DNA of 64,000 nucleotides from Corynebacterium afermentans subsp. lipophilum (GTDB lineage: Bacteria > Actinomycetota > Actinomycetes > Mycobacteriales > Mycobacteriaceae): the NCBI RefSeq assembly GCF_030408375.1, contig NZ_CP046530.1:124001-188000 (forward strand), written 5' to 3'. Of the stretch, positions 26,674-35,314 are shown piece after piece. How positions within the stretch are numbered: position 1 is the first letter of the stretch; the number at the start of each line of letters is the position of its first letter. The position numbers and the translations under genes are program-made. The notes under the pieces are model-generated. The model made no database searches. It saw only the letters and a list, made by a program, of their open reading frames with translations, and was not told the origin of the DNA.

Positions 26674-28398
26674 TTATTGCCCGAAGCCCTCGCCGTTGCG
26701 CCACGTCAGGGTCGCGCCGGGGGAGACGGGCGAGGCCGGGTCCAGGATGTTGTGCACGCGGAGCCACTGCATGTCCACCTGCTCGGGCGTGATGTCCACA
26801 ACCGTGTAGCCGTGTGTGTCCAGCGCCACGTGGTGCAGGCTGGGGTTCGCCGCGCGCAGGTAGCTGCATGCCGCGCCGAAGATGGGGTGGCCGGTGCGGA
26901 TCTTCGTCGACTCCGCCACGTTCGGCGCGGTGATGGAGGAGCAGACGATCTCGCAGCCGATCTCTTCGCCGCCGTGGGTGATGGTGTGCGCCCACTCGGA
27001 GTGGATGTCGCCGGTGAGGAAGATCGGCTGCTTGCCTAAACGGCCCAGGGCGTTGATCAGGCGGCGGCGTTCGAAGTCGTAGCCGTCCCACTGGTCGCCG
27101 TTGAGTGGCAGGTCGTTGAGCTCGGGCAGCGGCGCCTGCGCCGGCACGATGTTCGCGCTGAGCGACTTAGCGACAGGTCGCGTGGCCGCGTGGTTGAACG
27201 CCGCACCGAGATGCAGTGGGGAGAACATCACGGAGTTGCCCAGTGCGTTCCATGTCGCCGTGGAGCGCTCGAGTGTGTCGATGAGCCAGTCGTACTGCTC
27301 GGAGCCCAGCATCGTGCGCGCATCGCCCGACTGGCGGGCGCCGCCGCGCCAAAACTCCTTGTCGCGGTAGGTGCGCAGGTCCATGATGGTCAGCTCCACC
27401 AGGTCGCCGAAACGCAGGGAGCGATAGATGTGGCCCTCGTCGGAGGTTTCGGTCAGGCGCACCGGCATCCATTCGTAGTAGGCGCGCATGGCGGCGTCAC
27501 GGCGGGTGTGGAAGTCGCCCTCGTCCGCGTTGTGGTTCTCGGCGCCGTCGCGCCAGTTGTTGTTGGCGATTTCGTGGTCGTCCCACACCACCACCCACGG
27601 CATGGCGGCGTGGGCGTCGCGCAGGTGCGGGTCGGTGCGGTAGCGGCCGTAGCGGGTGCGGTAGTCCGCCAGGGCGACAATTTCGTGGGCGGGTTGGTGC
27701 AGGCGCACGGGCCCGTAGCCGGCGTATTCGTACTGGGCGTATTCGTAGATGTAGTCGCCGAGGAAGACGGCCAGGTCCAGCTCGCCCGCCCATGCGCGAG
27801 CCGCCATGTCCTGGTAGGCGGCGAAGAAGCCGGATTCCCAGTTGGCGCAGGAGGCGACGGCCCAGCGCTGCCGGTCCACGTGGCCAGTGGGCGCGGTTTT
27901 GGTGCGGCCGAGCGGGGAAGCGGCGCCCTCGTGCGGGCCGTTGGCCACGGTGAACGCGTAGTAGTAGACGGTGTCCGGTTCCAGGCCGGACACGTCGACG
28001 TGGATGGTGTGGTCGCGCTCCACGCGGCTTTCGGTCTCGCCTTCGGCGACGACGTCGCGAAGCTGCGCGTCGCGGGCGACCCGCCAGCGCACCCGGGTGT
28101 TGGCGCCGCGGCCGGAGCCGGGCATCGCGTGCTCGTCGGGGGTGATGCGCGTCCAGATCACCACCGCGTTAGGCAGCGGGTCGCCGGAGGCCACGCCGTG
28201 TACAAACGGCAGCGGCGCAAGCTCCATTTCCACGGGCACCGGCTTCGTCGGCAGCGTGCTCTGCGACTGCGCGCTCGGGACCGCCACCGCTGCCCCCGCC
28301 GCCGAGGTTGCCACGGCGGCGGTGCGTAAAAAGCCGCGTCGAGACAGGCGCTTTTGCTTATCGACGCCCTCCGGTTGCCTCCGCTCACACCCGTACAC
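26674..28398 (-). CDS. phoD: PhoD-like alkaline phosphatase, Tat-exported
   Basis: Secreted phosphodiesterase/phosphomonoesterase of the PhoD family, 574 residues. The twin-arginine signal SRRGFLRTAAVATSA is at about residues 19-33, so it is exported folded. Metal-site motifs: FLGDYIYEY, WDDHEIANN and LTGDIHSEWAH. PhoD enzymes use Fe3+/Ca2+ and hydrolyse phosphate esters outside the cell. The only start in frame before the Tat motif is the GTG at 28398. The gene is convergent with gluQRS (2 nt between stops). It is the first of two extracytoplasmic alkaline phosphatases here; the other is at 54808. Confidence 0.92.
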   Translation of the reverse strand: MYGCERRQPEGVDKQKRLSRRGFLRTAAVATSAAGAAVAVPSAQSQSTLPTKPVPVEMELAPLPFVHGVASGDPLPNAVVIWTRITPDEHAMPGSGRGANTRVRWRVARDAQLRDVVAEGETESRVERDHTIHVDVSGLEPDTVYYYAFTVANGPHEGAASPLGRTKTAPTGHVDRQRWAVASCANWESGFFAAYQDMAARAWAGELDLAVFLGDYIYEYAQYEYAGYGPVRLHQPAHEIVALADYRTRYGRYRTDPHLRDAHAAMPWVVVWDDHEIANNNWRDGAENHNADEGDFHTRRDAAMRAYYEWMPVRLTETSDEGHIYRSLRFGDLVELTIMDLRTYRDKEFWRGGARQSGDARTMLGSEQYDWLIDTLERSTATWNALGNSVMFSPLHLGAAFNHAATRPVAKSLSANIVPAQAPLPELNDLPLNGDQWDGYDFERRRLINALGRLGKQPIFLTGDIHSEWAHTITHGGEEIGCEIVCSSITAPNVAESTKIRTGHPIFGAACSYLRAANPSLHHVALDTHGYTVVDITPEQVDMQWLRVHNILDPASPVSPGATLTWRNGEGFGQ

Positions 28399-28496
28399 GC
28401 CCCACAGTGTGGGCTGTGCGCGGCCACTGCGCTACCGGGGGAGGGCGATGTAGCTGGGAATTCGCCGGAAGTTCGCGCGGAGTTTACTTCGGCAAC

Positions 28497-28528
28497 GCAA
28501 AAGCCGGCACCCCGCGGGGTACCGGCTT
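28497..28528 (-). terminator. tRNA-Ser(GGA) terminator
   Basis: AAGCCGGTACCCCGC/GCGGGGTGCCGGCTT stem, nearly perfect, with a TTTT run on the minus strand, just downstream of the tRNA CCA end. Confidence 0.88.
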
Positions 28529-28529
28529 G

Positions 28530-28618
28530 TGGCGGAGGATGTGGGATTTGAACCCACGAGGGTCGTGAAACCCGCACGCGTTCCAGGCGTGTGACATAGG
28601 CCGCTAGTCGAATCCTCC
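28530..28618 (-). tRNA. tRNA-Ser(GGA)
   Basis: Minus-strand class II tRNA: acceptor GGAGGAT/ATCCTCC, anticodon loop CTGGAAC (GGA), long variable arm, encoded CCA at 28530-28532. Confidence 0.96.
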
Positions 28619-28742
28619 AGCGACACTCGAAAGCGTCTTGCGATATATTAGACCACCCAGCGCCCACGACCAAAACCGCAGCGCATCCGGCTTATGCGCC
28701 CTTGGCTTGTTTCTGGAGGGGCAACATGGCTACAGTATCGGG

Positions 28743-28835
28743 CAGGATCCCACGCGGTGTTATCTTGTGAACTCCCCCAGGGCGGGAACGCAGCAAGGGT
28801 CAGCGAGCTCTGGCAGGTGCGTGGGGTCCCTTTTT
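28743..28835 (+). ncRNA. ffs: Signal recognition particle RNA, small bacterial type
   Basis: 4.5S-type SRP RNA. The end stem pairs GGATCCCACGC with GCGTGGGGTCC. The apical part has the conserved GTGAAC...CCAGGGCGGGAACGCAGCAAGGG pattern, including the GGAA-like tetraloop region and the asymmetric AGCA loop bound by Ffh. A T run at 28831-28835 ends it. It lies just before aspT. The exact 5' end is not visible from sequence. Confidence 0.88.
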
Positions 28836-28844
28836 AGTGCGCTG

Positions 28845-28850
28845 TACGAT
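28845..28850 (+). promoter_or_regulatory. -10 box TACGAT before aspT
   Basis: TACGAT followed by exactly 7 nt and the ATG at 28858; leaderless promoter directly behind the SRP RNA terminator. Confidence 0.55.
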
Positions 28851-28857
28851 GTAACCC

Positions 28858-30138
28858 ATGTCTCTTTCGGATCTTGATCCCACCCAGTTCTCCGAGCTGG
28901 CCCAGCGCACCCGTCAGCAGTATGACGAGCTCAAGGCCCGCAACCTCAACCTGGACCTCACTCGCGGCAAGCCGTCGAGTGAGCAGCTCGATTTCTCCAA
29001 CACCCTGCTCTCCCTGCCGGGGGAGGGCGATTACACCGACAACACCGGCGCGGACGTGCGCAACTACGGGGGCCTGACCGGCATCCCCGACATCCGCGAA
29101 CTGTGGGCCGAGGTGCTGGGCATCGACCCGGACAACCTCATCGCCGGCGACTCTTCCAGCCTGAACATCATGTTCGACCTGATCTCCTGGGCGTATATCT
29201 GGGGCACCAACGACTCGCCACGCCCGTGGAAGGACGAGGAGCGCGTCAAGTGGATCTGCCCGGTGCCGGGCTACGACCGCCACTTCGCCATCACCGAGCA
29301 CTTCGGCTTCGAGATGGTCCAGGTGCCCATGACCCCGACCGGCCCGGACATGGACGCCGTCGAGGAACTGGTGAAAGACCCGCAGGTCAAGGGCATGTGG
29401 ACGGTGCCGATTTACGGCAACCCGACGGGGGTGACGTTCGCACCGGAGGTCGTCGAGAAGCTTGCCGCGATGGAAACCGCGGCCGAAGACTTCCGCATCA
29501 TCTGGGACAACGCCTACGCCATCCACACGCTTACCGGCGCGCTGCCGGACAACCCCGACGTGATCGCACTGGCGGAAAAGCACGGCAACCCGAACCGCTT
29601 CTGGTACATGTCGTCCACCTCCAAAATCACCCTCGCTGGCTCCGGCGTGGCATTCTTCGCCTCCTCGAAGGCCAACCTGGAGTGGTACGCCTCCCACGCC
29701 TCCATCCGCGGCATCGGCCCCAACAAGGTCAACCAGCTCGCACATGCGCGTTTGCTTGGCGACGTCCAAGGGTTGCACACGCTCATGAAACAGCACGCCA
29801 ACTCGCTGGCGCCGAAGTTCGAGGCCGTCATCGGGATCCTCGAAGACCGCCTCAGCGAGTTTGGGGTGGCCGAGTGGACCGAACCGGAAGGCGGCTACTT
29901 CATCTCCCTCGACGTGCTGGACGGCTCCGCCACCCGCGTGTGGGAGCTGGCCAAGGACGCCGGCATCACCCTGACCAAGGCCGGCGCGTCCTTCCCCGGC
30001 GGGGTGGACGAGAACGACCAGAACATCCGCCTCGCACCGTCGCTGCCGCCGCTGGATGAGGTGCGCACCGCCATGGACGGCGTCGCCACCTGCGTGCTGC
30101 TCGCCTGCGTGGAAGCTGCGGAGGCACAGGCGGACTAG
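28858..30138 (+). CDS. aspT: Aspartate aminotransferase, subgroup Ic
   Basis: PLP-dependent transamination of aspartate with 2-oxoglutarate. 426 residues. It matches the corynebacterial AspT type by N-terminal NLDLTRGKPS, the substrate/PLP segments VPIYGNPTGVTF and WDNAYAIH, and the Schiff-base lysine in SSTSKITLAGSG. In C. glutamicum the same gene precedes dnaX, as here. Its TAG stop is also the first three bases of the dnaX -10 box. Confidence 0.92.
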   Translation: MSLSDLDPTQFSELAQRTRQQYDELKARNLNLDLTRGKPSSEQLDFSNTLLSLPGEGDYTDNTGADVRNYGGLTGIPDIRELWAEVLGIDPDNLIAGDSSSLNIMFDLISWAYIWGTNDSPRPWKDEERVKWICPVPGYDRHFAITEHFGFEMVQVPMTPTGPDMDAVEELVKDPQVKGMWTVPIYGNPTGVTFAPEVVEKLAAMETAAEDFRIIWDNAYAIHTLTGALPDNPDVIALAEKHGNPNRFWYMSSTSKITLAGSGVAFFASSKANLEWYASHASIRGIGPNKVNQLAHARLLGDVQGLHTLMKQHANSLAPKFEAVIGILEDRLSEFGVAEWTEPEGGYFISLDVLDGSATRVWELAKDAGITLTKAGASFPGGVDENDQNIRLAPSLPPLDEVRTAMDGVATCVLLACVEAAEAQAD

Positions 30139-30141
30139 ACT
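30136..30141 (+). promoter_or_regulatory. -10 box TAGACT overlapping the aspT stop codon
   Basis: TAGACT includes the aspT stop TAG and ends 7 nt before the dnaX GTG start. dnaX lacks a ribosome-binding site, so this is probably its leaderless promoter. Confidence 0.55.
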
Positions 30142-30148
30142 TGCCCGC

Positions 30149-32317
30149 GTGGCTCTGTACAGGAAATACCGCCCCGCAACGTTCGGCGAGGTCATCGGCC
30201 AAGAGCAGGTGACCCGCCCCCTTTCAACCGCCCTGGACAACGGGCGGATCTCGCACGCCTACCTCTTTTCCGGCCCGCGCGGCTGCGGAAAGACGTCCTC
30301 GGCGCGCATCCTGGCGCGATCCTTAAACTGCGTCGAGGGGCCCACCTCCACCCCCTGCGGCGTGTGCGAATCCTGCGTCGCGCTCGCGCCGGGCGGCAGC
30401 GGCAACCTGGACGTGATGGAGCTCGACGCCGCCTCCCACGGCGGCGTGGAGGACATGCGCGAACTGCGAGAGCGCGCCCTGTTCGCGCCGGCGGAATCGC
30501 GCTACCGCGTCTTCATCATCGACGAGGCCCACATGATCACGAAGGAGGGCAACAACGCCCTGCTGAAGATCGTGGAGGAGCCGCCCGCCCACCTGATCTT
30601 CATCTTCGCCACCACCGAGCCGGAGAAGATGCTGGGCACCATCCGCTCGCGCACCCACAACTACCCGTTCAGGCTGCTGGCGCCGCAGGCGATGCGCGAG
30701 CTGGTGCAGCACGTGGTGGAAGAAGAAGGCGTCCACGTCGACGAGAACGTCTACCCGCTGGTCATCCGCGCCGGAGGCGGCTCGCCGCGCGACACACTTT
30801 CGATCCTGGACCAGATGCTCTCCGGCGCCGGCGAGGACGGCCTGACCTACGAGCTGGCGCTGCCGCTGCTCGGGGTGACGGACCTGACGCTGCTCGACGC
30901 CGCCGTCGACGCTTTGGCGGACCGCGACGCGAGCGCGATGTACCGCACCATCGACCAGGTCATCGAGTCCGGCCACGAGCCCCGCCGCTTCGCCCTCGAC
31001 CTGCTGGACCGCATGCGCGACCTGCTGCTCATCCGCACCGTCCCGGACGCCTTCGGGCAAGGGCTTGTCGACGCACCTTCGGACCGCGCCGACATCCTCA
31101 CCCAAGAGGCCCACCAGTTTTCCCCGCAGCACCTGGCCCAGTTGGCGTCCGAGGTCAACGACCGCATCGCGAGCTTGCGCGGCGCCACCTCTCCGCGCCT
31201 GCTGCTGGAGATCATGGCCGCCCACCTGCTGACCCTGCAGCCGGCCGGCGGGGCCGAGCTGCCCCAGCCTGCGGCGTCTCCTGCGCCGTCTCAGCCTGCG
31301 ACGCAGACCACGCAGCCGCAACAGGCACAGCAGCCGCAGCAACCCAGCCCCGCGCGTGCGGGCGGTGGCGCGGCCGCGGCGGCCGCCGCAGCTGCCGCGG
31401 CCGCGTCGAGGGGCCGCCAGCAGGAGCAGCAGGCCCCCGCACAGCCGGAGCAACCGGAGCAGCCGGCGCCGGACCCGCGCCCGCAGCCCGCCGAGCAGCC
31501 GCGGGAACAGCAGGCGCCCGACACCGACGAGCTGTTTGAGCGCATCGACAAGGATTGGACGCGGCTGCGCCAGTCCGTCGGCGAGCGCAACAAGGTCGCG
31601 GAGATCATGCTCACCGAGGCCACACCGCTCGGCTTCGACGGCGACGTGCTCGTGGTCGGCCACCACACCGGCGCGCTGGCCGAGCGCATCAACGCCGAGA
31701 AGAATAACGCCGACATCGCCACCGTGCTCTCCGAGAAGCTCGGGGCGAAGATGCAGGTGCGATGCGTTATCGGCACCGACCCGGCGACAGCGAACCTGCG
31801 CCGCCCCGCCAAGCGCGAGGTGTGGAACCCGGGCGCGGAGACCGGTGAGGGCTCGGACGGTGCGAGCGACTCTGACAGCTCGGACGGCTCAGATTCCGAC
31901 GACCCCGCGCCCGCCCCGGCCGCAGGCTGGGACGCGCCCGCCCAGATCGGCGGGCCCGCACCGGCTCAGCAGCAGAAACAGCAGCAAGAACAGCAGCCGA
32001 CACAGCAGGCACCGCAGGCATCAGCAGCGCAGTCGACCCCGCCGATGCCCGCCAAGCGCGAGGACGACTGGCGCACCGCCGCACTGGCCGCCAGCCAAAA
32101 GGCCGCCGAGAAAGCCAAGCGCGAACGCGACGAAATCCCGCCGCCGCCCGAGCCGTACAACTATGACGAGGAGGCGCCGCCGGAATACACCCGCGAGGAC
32201 GAAGAACGCGACATGGCCGACCAGGCGCGCGACGAGGCAGGCACCGCCGACCGCCGCGACGCCACCGAAGTGGCGATGGACCTGCTCGCCGCCGAGCTCG
32301 GCGCGAAGCCGTTGTAG
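30149..32317 (+). CDS. dnaX: DNA polymerase III subunit gamma/tau
   Basis: Clamp-loader ATPase, 722 residues from GTG 30149 (VALYRKYRPATFGEVIGQ). AAA+ elements: Walker A GPRGCGKTSSARI (about 39-51), a zinc module C-x-E...TPCGVCESC, Walker B IIDEAHM, sensor 1 FATTEPEKM and the SRTHNYPF arginine-finger region. After residue 370 comes a long Pro/Gln/Ala-rich low-complexity segment including eleven alanines in a row. A conserved patch follows (DKDWTRLRQSVGERNKVAEIML, split by context) as in other actinobacterial tau subunits, then an acidic tail. I see no obvious frameshift site for a separate gamma. Confidence 0.95.
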   Translation: MALYRKYRPATFGEVIGQEQVTRPLSTALDNGRISHAYLFSGPRGCGKTSSARILARSLNCVEGPTSTPCGVCESCVALAPGGSGNLDVMELDAASHGGVEDMRELRERALFAPAESRYRVFIIDEAHMITKEGNNALLKIVEEPPAHLIFIFATTEPEKMLGTIRSRTHNYPFRLLAPQAMRELVQHVVEEEGVHVDENVYPLVIRAGGGSPRDTLSILDQMLSGAGEDGLTYELALPLLGVTDLTLLDAAVDALADRDASAMYRTIDQVIESGHEPRRFALDLLDRMRDLLLIRTVPDAFGQGLVDAPSDRADILTQEAHQFSPQHLAQLASEVNDRIASLRGATSPRLLLEIMAAHLLTLQPAGGAELPQPAASPAPSQPATQTTQPQQAQQPQQPSPARAGGGAAAAAAAAAAAASRGRQQEQQAPAQPEQPEQPAPDPRPQPAEQPREQQAPDTDELFERIDKDWTRLRQSVGERNKVAEIMLTEATPLGFDGDVLVVGHHTGALAERINAEKNNADIATVLSEKLGAKMQVRCVIGTDPATANLRRPAKREVWNPGAETGEGSDGASDSDSSDGSDSDDPAPAPAAGWDAPAQIGGPAPAQQQKQQQEQQPTQQAPQASAAQSTPPMPAKREDDWRTAALAASQKAAEKAKRERDEIPPPPEPYNYDEEAPPEYTREDEERDMADQARDEAGTADRRDATEVAMDLLAAELGAKPL

Positions 32318-32356
32318 ACTGGCGCGAGAACTATTAGTGAACGAAAGGGGACAACC

Positions 32357-32719
32357 ATGACCCAGCCGCAAGATATGCAGGAACTCATCCGCCAGGCCGC
32401 CGAGGTGCAGGCCGCCCTCCAGCAGGCGCAGATGGAACTTCTGCAGACTGAGGTCACCGGCACCGCCGGCGGCGAACTCGTCACCGTCACCATGACCGGC
32501 GGCGCCGAGATCACCGACATCAAGATCAAGCCGGAGGCCGTCGACGCCGACGACATCGAGTCGCTGCAGGACCTCATCCTCGCCGCGTACCGCGACGCCC
32601 ACAACCAGGCCGGCAAGCTCGCTGAAGAGAAGATCGCCCCGTTGACCGGCGGCGCGATGGGCGGCGGCCAGGCCCCGCAGGCAGGCCCGGGCGAGATCCC
32701 GTTCGGCGGCATCATCTAA
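32357..32719 (+). CDS. ybaB: YbaB/EbfC nucleoid-associated protein
   Basis: Small dimeric DNA-binding protein, 120 residues. GAAAGGGG lies upstream of the ATG. The family core is intact: a long N-terminal helix (AAEVQAALQQAQMELLQTEV), GTAGGELVTVTMTG and EITDIKIKPEAVD. The C-terminal tail is Gly-rich. It sits in the conserved dnaX-ybaB-recR order. A TAGACT -10-like box overlaps the dnaX stop, so it may also be transcribed on its own. Confidence 0.95.
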   Translation: MTQPQDMQELIRQAAEVQAALQQAQMELLQTEVTGTAGGELVTVTMTGGAEITDIKIKPEAVDADDIESLQDLILAAYRDAHNQAGKLAEEKIAPLTGGAMGGGQAPQAGPGEIPFGGII

Positions 32720-32730
32720 CTCCCGCTCCA

Positions 32731-32768
32731 CCGCGTCCGGCCCCCTTGCGGTCGGGCGCGTTTTCTTT
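32731..32768 (+). terminator. Terminator between ybaB and recR
   Basis: An 11-bp stem with two G-T pairs (CGCGTCCGGCC with GGTCGGGCGCG), followed by TTTTCTTTT. recR starts 14 nt later, so recR is either read through or uses another promoter. Confidence 0.65.
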
Positions 32769-32782
32769 TGTGAAAGGACGCC

Positions 32783-33409
32783 GTGTTCGAAGGACCACTG
32801 CAGGACCTTATCGACGAGCTATCGCGCCTCCCCGGTGTCGGACCGAAGTCCGCGCAGCGGATCGCGTTTCACTTGTTGAAGGAGGAACCGGAGGACGTCG
32901 ATAGGCTGCGCGCCGCATTGGCCGCCGTGCGCGACGGGGTGGCGTTCTGCCGCATCTGCAACAACGTCTCGCGCGAGGACGTATGCCGCATCTGCGCCGA
33001 TTCGGGGCGCGACAAAGCGCTCGTGTGCGTGGTGGAAGACGCGAAAGACATCCAGGTCATCGAGCGCACCGGCGAATACTCCGGCCGCTACCACGTGCTT
33101 GGCGGGGCGCTGGACCCGCTGGCGAACGTCGGGCCGAAAGACCTCGCGATTGCGCCGCTTTTGCAGCGCATCGGCGGCGTCCTGCCGGACCTGGAGGGCG
33201 CCGAGGCGCCGGCGGTGAGCGAGGTCATCTTGGCCACCGACCCCGACACCGAGGGCGAGGCGACCGCGTCGTATCTCGTGCGCCTGCTCAAGGACTTCCC
33301 GGACCTGACCATTTCGCGGCTCGCTTCTGGCATGCCGTTGGGCGGGGACTTGGAGTTTGTCGACGAGCTCACGCTCTCCCGCGCACTGACCGGCAGACTG
33401 CAGCTTTAA
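32783..33409 (+). CDS. recR: Recombination protein RecR
   Basis: Recombination mediator that works with RecO and RecF in gap repair. 208 residues from GTG with AAAGGA upstream. Order: N-terminal helix-hairpin-helix ([17 protein letters not shown]), four-cysteine zinc finger ([16 protein letters not shown]), Toprim domain ([19 protein letters not shown]...[15 protein letters not shown]) and the C-terminal Walker-B-like segment. All elements are intact. Confidence 0.96.
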   Translation: MFEGPLQDLIDELSRLPGVGPKSAQRIAFHLLKEEPEDVDRLRAALAAVRDGVAFCRICNNVSREDVCRICADSGRDKALVCVVEDAKDIQVIERTGEYSGRYHVLGGALDPLANVGPKDLAIAPLLQRIGGVLPDLEGAEAPAVSEVILATDPDTEGEATASYLVRLLKDFPDLTISRLASGMPLGGDLEFVDELTLSRALTGRLQL

Positions 33410-33498
33410 GTGCCCTTTTTACTGCGGGAATGCCGGTTATCCACAGGGGTGGTGTTGTAAATTCCACAGGGCGGGTCGGGGTGGGGTTGCGTTGGGTT

Positions 33499-33504
33499 TA
33501 GGGT
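33499..33504 (+). promoter_or_regulatory. -10 box TAGGGT before HNH gene
   Basis: TAGGGT ends 8 nt before the ATG at 33513; leaderless type. Confidence 0.45.
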
Positions 33505-33512
33505 CTGTGGCC

Positions 33513-34604
33513 ATGAACCCGTTCGAGGCATTCATCGAGGCGATGTCCGCAGTATCCATGGAGACACTGCGGCACTTCGACCTGCCCGTCGCCCTGGCTG
33601 CCGGCATGGCGCCGGAGCGGGCGCGTGCCTGGGATGAGATGCAGAACGTCTACTACGGGAAAACGAAATTCACCCGCAAGCAATCGGAAGCCGCGCAGAA
33701 AGCCCACGGGTTCTCACTCGACGAGCTCGGGCTGATCGAACGGCGCATCCGCGGTGTGAAGGATGCCGGTGAGCGGTGGCGGCTGCGGCTGGAACTGTTG
33801 GATGTCACCGGCGGGTACAACACCATCGAGCGCGCCGCCCGCGAGCTCATCCCCCGCGACGACACCACCCCGACAAAGAAACAGGTCGCGTTCTCGCAGC
33901 CGAGAAACGGACGCGCACGCATCACCATCGACACCACCGACCGCAACGCCGCAGACTTAGAACACCGCCTGCGCCAAGACATCGATGACACGCAGCCGGC
34001 CGCCGCCCAGATGGAGGAGGCGTTTTGGCGCATCGTCGAAGGCACCACCGGCGGAGTCGTCCCTGCGGCCCCCAGGCCGATTGTGATGGTGCCCATCACG
34101 GAGCACGCCCGCATTATGACCGGTGATGGCGACGACGTCATCCTCACACTGACCGACGGCACCATCATGACCGGTGCGGAGTACCTCCAGCAAGAGTTCG
34201 GCGAAGAGCTCGAGGTCGCAGCCTTCCACCCCGAGCACGGGGCGGTGAACCTCTACGACACCGAACGTTTCGCCAACCAGAAACAGCGCGACCTGGCGTG
34301 CATGGTCTCACCCGTGTGCGCGTTTCCGGGCTGCCGCCACGGCGCCTACGCTTCCGAGATCCACCACGTGACAGCGTGGAAACACGGCGGGCTGACCAAC
34401 ATCGACAACCTGGCGCCACTGTGCCGGTACCACAACCGGATCAACGACGATGACCCCTGGCGCAACACCAGCGGACGCATCACCATGATCCGCGGCGCGC
34501 CCTGGTGGGTCTCACCCCGCGGGTTCTACATCAAAAACACCGACCGCGGAGCACTCGACCAACTCTTCGGACCGGACATAACCCCGTCAGGCATGCCTGT
34601 TTAG
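33513..34604 (+). CDS. HNH endonuclease domain protein (DUF222/13E12-like)
   Basis: 363-residue protein with a helical N-terminal region of the DUF222/13E12-repeat type and a C-terminal HNH nuclease fold: CAFPGCRHGAYASEIHHVTAWKHGG (split: C-x4-C, then IHHV, then H-x-N) and LAPLCRYHNRIND. Such genes occur in many copies in actinobacterial genomes and behave like mobile or selfish genes. Here it separates recR from gatD, which are adjacent in the C. glutamicum order as I recall it. Its stop overlaps the gatD stop on the other strand by 3 nt. Confidence 0.85.
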   Translation: MNPFEAFIEAMSAVSMETLRHFDLPVALAAGMAPERARAWDEMQNVYYGKTKFTRKQSEAAQKAHGFSLDELGLIERRIRGVKDAGERWRLRLELLDVTGGYNTIERAARELIPRDDTTPTKKQVAFSQPRNGRARITIDTTDRNAADLEHRLRQDIDDTQPAAAQMEEAFWRIVEGTTGGVVPAAPRPIVMVPITEHARIMTGDGDDVILTLTDGTIMTGAEYLQQEFGEELEVAAFHPEHGAVNLYDTERFANQKQRDLACMVSPVCAFPGCRHGAYASEIHHVTAWKHGGLTNIDNLAPLCRYHNRINDDDPWRNTSGRITMIRGAPWWVSPRGFYIKNTDRGALDQLFGPDITPSGMPV

Positions 34605-35314
34605 CGCAGGCGTTCTTCGCGCAGCTTGGTCACCGCGTCGAGCTCAAGCGGCTCTAGCTCTGCGAGCGGGATGTCCAACGCGCGGGCGATGAGCAGGTCC
34701 GCCAGCTGCGGGTTGCGGGCCAGCGCCGGGCCGTGCATGTAGGTGGCGACCACGCTGCCTTGCACCACACCGTCGACCTTCGCATCGCCGTTGCCGACGC
34801 CGCGGGTCACGCGCCCCAACGCGGAGGCGTCCGGTCCGAGCACGGTTGCGCCCATGTGGTTTTCGAAGCCGGTCAACGGCTCGGAAAGCTCGGCGGTGAC
34901 ACCGGCTCGGGTGGGCTCGGAGGCGAGTTCGCCGGTGGCGCGGCGGGGAAGCGGGGCGGTGGTGACGTCGAGAAGCCCGACGCCCTCGGCCTCTTCGCCG
35001 TGCGCGCGGAACGTGTGGCCGAGCACCTGCAGGCCGGCGCACACTGCGAAGATCGGCCGGCCGTCGGCGGCCGCGGACTGCAGCCCCGGCGATGCGCTCA
35101 GACGCGCCGCGGCGAGCAGTTGGGCGGAGTCTTCGCCGCCGCCGAGGGTGTAGAGGTCGTAGGAGGGCGGGATGTCGTCGTGAAGCAAAATGCGCTCGAT
35201 GGTCGCCTCGATGCCGCGGCGGCGCGCACGTTCGCGCAGGACAAGGGCGTTGCCGTCGTCGCCGTAGGTGCCCAACACGTCGGGCAGGACGAGGCCGATG
35301 GTGAGTTTAGGCAC
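34601..35314 (-). CDS. gatD: Lipid II glutaminyl amidotransferase subunit GatD
   Basis: Glutaminase subunit that supplies ammonia to MurT for amidation of D-Glu in lipid II. 237 residues. CobQ-type triad-1 glutamine amidotransferase: nucleophile Cys92 in FAVCAGLQ and the catalytic His in ATYMHGPALARNP. A GGGE substrate loop (LYTLGGGEDSAQ) is present. It overlaps murT by 8 nt, so the two are translationally coupled. Confidence 0.94.
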   Translation of the reverse strand: MPKLTIGLVLPDVLGTYGDDGNALVLRERARRRGIEATIERILLHDDIPPSYDLYTLGGGEDSAQLLAAARLSASPGLQSAAADGRPIFAVCAGLQVLGHTFRAHGEEAEGVGLLDVTTAPLPRRATGELASEPTRAGVTAELSEPLTGFENHMGATVLGPDASALGRVTRGVGNGDAKVDGVVQGSVVATYMHGPALARNPQLADLLIARALDIPLAELEPLELDAVTKLREERLR

